Shown piece after piece: positions 55,951-64,000 of a stretch of 64,000 nt of DNA; the stretch's first letter is position 1; the number at the start of each line of letters is the position of its first letter. Below the pieces are notes generated by a model that worked only from the letters and a program-made list of their open reading frames with translations, had not been told where the DNA came from and did no database searches. The DNA comes from Dysidea avara (Eukaryota > Porifera > Demospongiae > Dictyoceratida > Dysideidae), in NCBI RefSeq assembly GCF_963678975.1, contig NC_089281.1:30220559-30284558 (forward strand), given 5' to 3'. A program made the position numbers and the translations under genes.

Positions 55951-58900
55951 ATGTCGGAGATTCTCGCTTGTCAGATCTTGATATTGGATGGTACCACGAT
56001 ATCGCAAGATGTTAACGTAAGCGCTGCAATGTGGTAACATTGTAACGCTGCGTTATTCGTTTTGTTACGCTTCACAGAAGCGAGCAGTAGGCCAGGTATT
56101 ACTCAACTTGGTATATAAACACCTCGGACTTGACGAGAAGGATTATTTTGGACTGATGTTTACTGATGATAAAAGTAACGTGGTAAGTTCTATCAGATAT
56201 TACTAGCCACTATAGGAATGTGTTGTAACTATATATGGTATGACATATGATTCCCTACTGTATAGCGCTGGCTGGATCCACTAAAACTGATCAGGAAGCA
56301 GATTAAACGTTAGTTTTGTGAACTGTTTGCATCTTTAATACTTACCAGATATTTCAGGTGGACCTTACAATTTCAAGTTTAAGGTCAAACTGTATCCTAT
56401 TCAGCCAACATATTTGTTTGAAGAGTCCACAAGGTAATATCTGACATAATATTTGTTGAGAATAGTTGGAACTAGTGGTATTCAGGTATTACATGTCACT
56501 GCAGATTAGAGAGAATATTCTACAACAGCGGTAGGTGGTGTGTGTGTAGTATGTGTGTGTGTGTGTGTGTGTGTGTGTTGTAGTGTGTATGTGTGTACTG
56601 TATTGTAGTGTGTGTGTGCGCGCATGTGTGTGTGTTTCCATGGGTACTTATGTCAACTGAAAAGCAAATACCTAATGGTCAAACATGTTATATAGCAGTG
56701 TTGGGGTTGTTGTTGAACTTTGGATCGATAGTCTCTATCAGTGAGCCTCCTGTGGGTGTCCCAGGAAGATTACTACCCAGTGTTGTACTAGCTGTATAGC
56801 AGTGTAGCACAGCTGCCAGTGACTTTGCTACATGTGATGGTGAAGTAACATTTTCTTCTTTAGCTTGCCTTGTTCTGGAGATTCTTTTGCCCTTCTTGCT
56901 GGGTACATTGTCCAAGGAGAATTTGGAGACAGTGAGGTAAACGACCCTGGCTACTTAGATGAGGTGCCTTTCCTAGAGAATGTGGTAAGTTAAGGTATAA
57001 TGAGGTGTGTTATATTGAACCATTTCTTTGGGTAGCCAAATGAAATTATTGCTCAAGTCTTGGAGCTGCATAAACGCAACAAGTATGTAATTGTGTAGTG
57101 TAGGAGTTGTGTGTATGCATTTAGACCATTACTGCATCAATAACTGTGTACAAGACTGCAATGTTGTTAGAGAGGTCACAGCCACTACTGTATACTCCAC
57201 TCCAGCCATTCTACTTCTTTCATCATTGTCTTGAAGGAGAAGCTCAGAAGAGCTAGAGCTCCTGCTTGACAATATCATTTCCTGAAAGGGCTTCGTTTCT
57301 TTTAGTGGTTGCTGAATTGCCTGTGGCATATTTGTTATGGACATGCCATAGATCATCAGTTATATAGTGTATTGTATTTTGTGAACTGAACTTACAGGAC
57401 TGGGCTAACCAATAACTCTTGTAATGCTGTAGACACCATTATCAGGCTATAATAGCTGATGCTGTCACTAAAGTTGAAGTTTATCAGAAAATGTGTGTAG
57501 TGGTAGTGTTAACACCTTCATTGCTTAGGCTTTAATGATGGGCCTGAAAGTATCTCTACTTATTTACACATAATTCCCTCCTGCTGCTCGGTAATTACAA
57601 AGTCTTAGCTAGCTACAGGTACAACTATTATTGTTTATGGCTTAGATTAGCCATGCTACACTCTACAAAGCTACAAATCAAATGTTTACACATGTTTTCT
57701 TGTTTGTCAGACAACTGTATGACAATATGTTATCCTGAAGGACTGTGCATTTTTGTCCACTCGATGCTAATTGTGGTGATTTCCCTTTATCACAGGGGAC
57801 TGTCCCCAGCTGAGTGTGACAGAAAAATCCTGGACTTGTCCAGTCGCTTCACTTTGTATGGGCTTGACTTCCATGATGCTCTGGTGAGTAATTGCATCAT
57901 GACAGGAGCTACAAGTATTGTCTCAATTTATGGGCTGTATGTTAGCAACTTGTTGCCAAGAACACCAAACAAGGCTTATATTGATGTGTTTGCTTGTTGA
58001 CACTACACACTGCTCTATTTTCATCCTAATTTATGCCTCACTAAAATACCATAGGATGTGTTATCACTTTGCCACCATGGTAGACATTCATATATTATCC
58101 GTGTTTATAGAAGATACGTCACAGCGTACTTGTTTGTTTTTCCTCATACAGGATCATGCTGGTATCCCAATCCTGCTAGGCATCAGTGGGTTAGGGGTAT
58201 CAGTGTTTTGTGGAGAGATGCCTCAGTTGACCAAGCTCAACCACTTCCCATGGTAATGATGTAATCACTTGTGTTGTGATAATGTCATTGTGTAGGGTTA
58301 GAGTGGGATCTGTCAACTACAGGAACAAACAGCTGATCCTTGAAATGTTGCCAATAGTGGTAAGTGTGTTGTGTAGTTTACCTCCTTATAAGGACCAGAA
58401 CAAGCCTTTATGTTTTTTTCTTGTATTTAGTTTAGGTTGCTTGTTTCTTGAGGTAACAGATATATTACTATGGTAACATCTAATGAATCCTTGCATATAG
58501 TTTGTAACATGGACAAGATAATCTACACAAGACAATTACCAGTAGAAAGACATCCTAGCTACATTGTTTGATACCTAGGAGTAATTACCTTGTCATGATT
58601 ACACTTCATGTTATGTAGGGACAAACATTTGAGGACTCCATCATTTTTATGATGCCTTCTAAGATAGCCTGCAAGGAGACATGGAAGTCGTGTATCGAAC
58701 ATCACGCCTTCTTTAGGTATCAACTTTGCGCACACAATCTTGCTCTTCTAATTCTGTTTTGTTTTAGGAGCATACAACCTCCAAAGAGACCCAACCGCAC
58801 TAACCTCTTCAGGCGAGGCTCCACATTCAGATACAGGTTAGTATTATACAGACTGGAACCTGTTAATGTGGTCAACTACATAATCTCAGTCACTGAGTTA

Positions 58901-61900
58901 AGGTCCCTGGTGATATTGATATTTGCTATATGATTATTGTCATGAACAATTATCACAAATATCACAACTATTGTCCACTCAACTGTTGTAATGAAGAACA
59001 CTAAACACATTATGATTTGTTAATTAAATGGTAACGATATTACATTGAAAATATGCAAATATTTCTCTATCACGATTATTGCACGATAATTGCCGATTTC
59101 GATTATCACTAGTCAATGAAAAGTAAATGATGTTGTTTATTGACAATAAAATTATCACGATAATTACATAATTGTCCATCCCTAGTCTCAGTGTATTCAT
59201 TAGCGCATAAACTGACCTGGAAAATTAGGACACCTTGATAAATATGACCTTTCTGCGTGGTTCACACAATTACCTATTACAATATAGGACCACGAAAAGT
59301 TAATTATATGTTTCTGGTTCCCTTCCTGGTCATTTTTTTGCTGAATAAATTGCACAATCATACAATAATTATAATATTACATCATACAGTACGATAGTAA
59401 CTGTATAGTAGGGACCACAAAGGAGTAGGCGTGGCCCACGAAATAATATCACCCAAAAAACAGCCTCAATTTCCCCTGACAACGATGAGGCAGTATTGGT
59501 GAGGTAAAACTAAGCCCAAACAAGCTTTCAGATCGACCCGAAACGCTTTCAACAAGTTGCTACAGAATTTTAAAAATAATTTATTCAACGGAATTTTCTA
59601 CTGACTGACTGACTGATGCCTTCAGACAAGCGTAACTCGATAACGGCTAAGGCTATGGGCTTGATTTTTTCACTGTTCGACATTGCTTCGGCCCGACAGG
59701 TGCCTTTTGGCATACTGCAGTACGTACAATGCATTCTTTCATGGACTTACCAGTGTCCTCCTTTGTGTCCCATTTATCTTTGCTGACAGTGAAGTGTCGA
59801 TTTGGTGATAGCACGTGATGGCTTCCCTTCGTAACGGAAATCGTCCGTATTTGTCATAGTGGCTATTTTGATATATAGCAGAGGTGCTTTTCAAACAGTT
59901 CTTGATTTGTACTGCTGTGTAATGGGTTGGACATAACTGACAATTAAGCGTAATGGATATACTTCACTTTTCAGACAATAATTGATATAACCGGGGTGTG
60001 CGGCACCATTTCTTTTGGTATGCGTGGATTGCAGAGGTGCTTTTCGAACAGTTCTTGATTCAAAATGCTGCGTAATGGGTTGAACAAAGCTGACAACGAA
60101 GCGTAACGGATACTTCACTTTTCAGATGATAATTGGGGCGCAAGGTGCCATTTCAGATGCAGTATATGTGGGTTCACCAGTCATAATAATTATTTACAAA
60201 AAAGTTAGCAAACAAGTACACAGAAAAATTTGGAATTTTCAACTAGAGTAGATGAGCACACTAGGGATATAACACTTGTTGTTTTACTGTGATTTAATAT
60301 CGTATGCTACTCCAACTTGTTTCAGTACTTTTTATCGATGTGCTATAGTCCCTACTCTAGTTGAAAATTCCAAATTTTTCTGTGTACTTGTATCTGTTGA
60401 AAAGTATGGTAGGACCAGAAACATATAATTAACTTTGCATGGCAGTTAGTTTAATTGAAAATGAGTATCAAAGTCAACTGGAGACATCTCATGAAGTATT
60501 ATGTAGAGTATTAATATAGCATAGTAATGACTGCAAAGTGCCAATGTTTGTAACTTCAGCTCCTTCAGCAAACATCACTGGTCTTAGCCCATTTGTGAGT
60601 ATTAGAATCATACCTACCAACATACAGCCTTGTGCTGAACTGATTGCTGAGATGGTCACAAAAATAATAATCAGATATTACTGCATTAAATACTGTGATA
60701 TGACTTGTTCATACACAACAAATACTAGATACAATTATGGTACAATTAGGGATCATAGCCATAACAAGGGAGGATTACCTATACCTATACATGGATTAAA
60801 TGTCCAGTACAGGTGTAGCTTGTTACACAATATGGTCCACTTGTATACCTGTAGGTGTAGCTTGTTACACAATATGGTCCACTTGTATACCTGTAGGTGT
60901 AGCTTGTTACACAATATGGTCCACTTGTATACCTGTAGGTGTAGCTTGTTACACAATATGGTCCACTTGTATACCTGAAGGTGTAGCTTGTTACACAATA
61001 TGGTCCACTTGTATACCTGTAGGTGTAGCTTGTTACACAATAGGGTCCACTTGTATACCTGTAGGTGTAGCTTGTTACACAATAGGGTCCACTTGTATAC
61101 CTGTAGGTGTAGCTCGTTACACAATAGGGTCCACTTGTATACCTGTAGGTGTAGCTCGTTACACAATAGGGTCCACTTGTATACCTGTAGGTGTAGCTTG
61201 TTACACAATAGGGTCCACTTGTATACCTGTAGGTGTAGCTTGTTACACAATAGGGTCCACTTGTATACCTGTAGGTGTAGCTTGTTACACAATAGGGTCA
61301 ACTTGTATACCTGTAGGTGTAGCTTGTTACACAATAGGGTCCACTTGTATACCTGTAGGTGTAGCTTGTTACACAATAGGGTCCACTTGTATACCTGTAG
61401 GTGTAGCTTGTTACACAATAGGGTCCACTTGTATACCTGTAGGTGTAGCTTGTTACACAATAGGGTCCACTTGTGTACCTGTAGGTGTAGCTTGTTACAC
61501 AATAGGGTCCACTTGTGTACCTGTAGGTGTAGCTTGTTACACAATAGGGTCAACTTGTATACCTGTAGGTGTAGCTTGTTACACAATAGGGTCCACTTGT
61601 ATACCTGTAGGTGTAGCTTGTTACACAATAGGGTCCACTTGTATACCTGTAGGTGTAGCTTGTTACACAATAGGGTCCACTTGTATACCTGTAGGTGTAG
61701 CTTGTTACACAATAGGGTCAACTTTGTAGGTGTAGGCAATCTCCACTGTTTTGTTTTTTCCCTGTCATGTTTTACTTTTTTTTGTAACACGATTATGACT
61801 ACGTATACCACATCAAAAGAAAGAATTGTACTGGACTAATTGTTTTTGTCTGAACATGTGCCCCACCTATCAAATATGAAAAGTGAAGTGGCTCCATTTT

Positions 61901-63373
61901 TGCTATGTTCAGCCTGTTACATGGTGTTACCAATGTTATGAGAAGCACCTCTGCAATCACTACGCAACAAAGACGGCAACATGAATCACCACCTTGAGTT
62001 GTTGGCTAAAAGAAATGGGACACAAAGGAGGACAAAGTAACTCCATGATGTATGCATTCGGTATGCCAAAAGGCACCTGTTGGGCTGAAGCAACATTAAA
62101 CAATGAAAAAAATCAAACTATAGCCTTAACTGTTATTGAGTTATGCTTCATTGGTCATCCAGCAGAAAATTCCACTGAATACAAAAGCAAAAGCAAAAAA
62201 AACCTGTAGCAATCTGTTGGAAGGGTGAAGGCCTAATCAATACTGCCAAGGCACAGGAAGGTATTGTGAGGCTGGGTTTAGGGTGATATTCTTGGCCAGC
62301 CTCCGTGATCCCTAATGTACTGTATGATATTTACACTTGTTTATTAACATACTTTATGACCACTGCAAACTGCATCAAAGGAAACAATGGCACTTGACAA
62401 AGTTAATTGCCACTGAACATGTGTCCCAACTATCAAATAAGTGGTCATTACCCATTATACAGTATTAGAAGTGTCTCTGCAATCAATCAGGGTCACCCTG
62501 AAGGCATTTGTTGTGCTTGATTTTACCTAACCAATGGTGCCAAGTTAAAGGTGAGGTATTTGGGTGCTATGTTTTGGATAACAAAGCCCAAACCTTTACA
62601 ATCTCCATTACTGTACTGTATGATAGTGATCCCGTACTGTGTGATAGTGATCCCGTACTGTGTGATAGTGATCCCGTACTGTGTGATAGTGATCCCGTAC
62701 TGTGTGATAGTGATCCCGTACTGTGTGATAGTGATCCCGTACTGTGTGATAGTGATCCCGTACTGTGTGATAGTGATCCCGTACTGTGTGATAGTGATCC
62801 CGTACTGTGTGATAGTGATCCCGTACTGTGTGATAGTGATCCCGTACTGTGTGATAGTGATCCCGTACTGTGTGATAGTGATCCCGTACTGTGTGATAGT
62901 GATCCCGTACTGTGTGATAGTGATCCCGTACTGTGTGATAGTGATCCCGTACTGTGTGATAGTGATCCCGTACTGTGTGATAGTGATCCCGTACTGTGTG
63001 ATAGTGATCCCGTACTGTGTGATAGTGATCCCGTACTGTGTGATAGTGATCCCGTACTGTGTGATAGTGATCCCGTACTGTGTGATAGTGATCCCTTACT
63101 GTGTGATAGTGATCCCGTACTGTATGATAGTGATCCCGTACAATAGCAGATGTTCTCAATGTTGTCATTTGTTTTATAATTTACTCTTCAGTGGTCGCAC
63201 TCAATTACGACTGTTACAAGAAGGGGCCACTAATACACTGGAACGCAAGCCAAGTCGACGATTTGAAAGGTAGAGAAATACGAAGATTATGAAACTCTTA
63301 TCTTTGTTGTTGTAGATTGAGCAGCCGCAACAGATTCAGTAACAGACAATCCCATGCTCGTCAAACACTCTAA
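55951..63373 (+). CDS. FERM-domain protein of band 4.1 type, 14 exons
   Basis: Exons 55951-56016, 56078-56182, 56266-56308, 56358-56433, 56486-56530, 56864-56984, 57036-57082, 57796-57883, 58152-58252, 58296-58359, 58619-58716, 58768-58836, 63192-63269, 63316-63373; phases close to 352 aa. F1: LACQILILDGTTISQDV, GQVLLNLVYKHLGLDEKDYF, RWLDPLKLIRKQIK. F2: YYMSLQIRENILQQRL, ALLAGYIVQGEFGDSE, VNDPGYLDEVPFLENV, HKRNKGLSPAECDRKILDLS. F3: GLDFHDALDHAGIPILLGIS, TKLNHFPWVRVGSVNYRNKQ, ACKETWKSCIEHHAFFR, FRRGSTFRYR. A FERM-adjacent region follows (SGRTQLRLLQEG, RKPSRRFERLSSRN), and the protein ends 20 residues later. Such proteins link membrane proteins to actin. It lacks the long C-terminal half of human 4.1 or FRMD proteins. 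Intron 12 (58837-63191) is repeat-filled. Confidence 0.88.
56536..56632. repeat. (GT)n microsatellite in FERM gene intron 5
   Basis: GT runs separated by AGTATG and TGTAGTG, in the 333-bp intron 56531-56863. The other longer introns of this gene (57083-57795, 58360-58618) show no clear feature. Confidence 0.85.
58915..59185 (-). mobile_element. decayed relative of the hAT-like MITE at 47008
   Basis: Reverse orientation; it shares GGTGATATTGATATTTGCT, TCATGAACAATTATCAC and the terminal AATTGTCCATCCCTA. The left terminus has decayed and no convincing target duplication remains. Confidence 0.6.
59284..60450. mobile_element. composite, nested repeat block in FERM intron 12
   Basis: The block is bounded by inverted copies of a 30-bp word (AAAAGTTAATTATATGTTTC on the left, GAAACATATAATTAACTTTG on the right). 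Inside are repeat X copy 5 in inverse orientation (59382-59930), two direct copies of a segment around GTGCTTTTC(A/G)AACAGTTCTTG (59882 and 60032), and foldback family M copy 4 (60212-60391), which has lost most of its left arm. Confidence 0.65.
60813..61721. repeat. 42-bp minisatellite, about 21.6 units
   Basis: Unit GTGTAGCTTGTTACACAATA + GGGTCCACTTGTATACCTGT + AG. As 42 is a multiple of 3, open frames on both strands run through the array; they are not genes. The first five units read AATATGG and all later ones AATAGGG. Confidence 0.97.
61775..62630 (+). mobile_element. repeat X, copies 6 and 7 in tandem
   Basis: Copy 6 (61775-62333) starts directly after the 42-bp array at AACACGATTATGACTACG and ends TACTGTATGATA. 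Copy 7 (62340-62630) is an internally deleted copy with GACCACTGCAAACTGCATCA near the start and the same end, from which the next array grows. Confidence 0.75.
62614..63142. repeat. 21-bp minisatellite, 25 units, grown from the end of repeat X
   Basis: Unit GATCCCGTACTGTGTGATAGT, almost without variation. The first and last units read GTACTGTATGATA, the terminal sequence of repeat X. It ends 50 bp before FERM exon 13. The open frames on both strands are artefacts of the stop-free 21-bp unit. Confidence 0.97.
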
Positions 63374-63758
63374 CATTATCTGTTGTAACACTGAAATTAT
63401 TTTATGTACTTTTTCATTTCTGTGTGTACACTTGTTCATTCACCTGCTGTACAAGTCAAGATGTTAGCCTTTTTGAAGATAGGAGATAGCTTCCCCATGC
63501 ACAGTAAATAATTTAATTAGCTAGAACTAATGTGATCAACTGGAGTTGTGTGTGACAAGACACCGATGTCACACACCAATACCAGTGAACTAATTAATTT
63601 TGTTATATTGGTGAAATTAGCACATAAAATATTTAGCGATTTCATGAATTTGTGAATTGATGTAATTAATTGACTACATTTTGCAGGTTTAGCATGTACT
63701 AAATTTAGCACAACAACCAAAATTGCCTTAAGGTAGTGCAGTATAGGTACATGTAGAG

Positions 63759-64000
63759 ATGATTTTGTTGATAACAAGTTTGTCATTTGGAATTATCACT
63801 ACTGCAGTGGCTCCAGAGAGTCTCAGTGTAGCTGGGTACTACTTAAACACTTGATAGGCTGTAACTTCTGTTTTCATTGGCTTTACTGCATGCTATTAAG
63901 ACTAATTCAAAGGTGATCATCCATTTGAAGTTCAAGTGGTGTCTCATATTGATAATGGTGGGATATTTGGTAATGTGTTCATGGCACAACGACGCTCTAA
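63759..64000 (+). CDS. SOD-like secreted protein gene, copy 3 (partial, runs off the window)
   Basis: Exon 1 starts at 63759 with a signal-like MILLITSLSFGIITT; the exon 1 donor is uncertain (a GT near 63822 keeps the phase). Exon 2 starts at 63913 after the same TTCAAAG acceptor and is identical in encoded sequence to copies 1 and 2 for its first 29 residues ([20 protein letters not shown]...), combining the PF of copy 1 with the IF of copy 2. It is downstream of, and in the same orientation as, the FERM gene. Confidence 0.65.

Noticed and set aside
60753..63273. Several frames of 186-352 codons on both strands (CNKLHLQVYKWTLL and SDPVLCD repeats)
   Set aside because: The 42-bp and 21-bp units are multiples of three without stops; the frames end with the arrays.

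Overview
The window is eukaryotic nuclear DNA from an early-branching animal, most likely a sponge. Genes are cut into many short exons by mostly 40-300 bp introns, intergenic gaps are small, and the genes recognised are animal or ciliated-cell genes (ERGIC1, RNPC3, CFAP43, MIC60, a band 4.1-type FERM protein). Introns are loaded with minisatellites, foldback elements and hAT-like MITEs. The sponge assignment is inference from this style; no marker gene in the window proves it.

Layout, left to right. (1) 1-6040: last exon of an unidentified + gene, a small minus-strand membrane protein (280-555) and, head to head with it, ERGIC1 (563-6040, 14 exons). (2) 6118-11056 minus: RNPC3, the U11/U12-65K protein of the minor spliceosome, 13 exons; its own last intron is a textbook U12-type intron. 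(3) 11286-14978 plus: a coiled-coil/SH3/FN3 protein of RIM-binding-protein type, 12 exons. (4) 15040-18544 minus: an 11-exon cytochrome P450 lacking both a membrane anchor and the usual I-helix acid-alcohol pair, followed by a minus-strand tRNA-Pro(AGG). (5) 20134-53075 minus: CFAP43, 37 exons adding up to 1698 codons, stretched to 33 kb by two large introns (6.6 and 15.7 kb). The larger intron carries, on the opposite strand, two copies of a secreted triple Cu/Zn-SOD-like protein gene (35250-38183 and 48392-50453). A third copy starts at 63759 and runs off the window. (6) 53301-55659 plus: MIC60/mitofilin. (7) 55737-55898 minus: a 53-residue CDC26-like APC/C subunit. (8) 55951-63373 plus: a FERM protein whose 4.4-kb intron 12 holds nested repeats and two long minisatellites.

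Four gene pairs are head to head with 7-229 bp between start codons (small membrane protein/ERGIC1, RNPC3/RIMBP-like, CFAP43/MIC60, CDC26/FERM), so shared bidirectional promoters seem to be the rule here. ERGIC1 and RNPC3 converge with only 77 bp between stop codons.

Exon models were assembled by hand from splice sites, reading phase and remembered family sequences. Phases close exactly for every multi-exon gene except SOD-like copy 3, whose exon-1 donor is uncertain, but no transcript or database comparison was possible.
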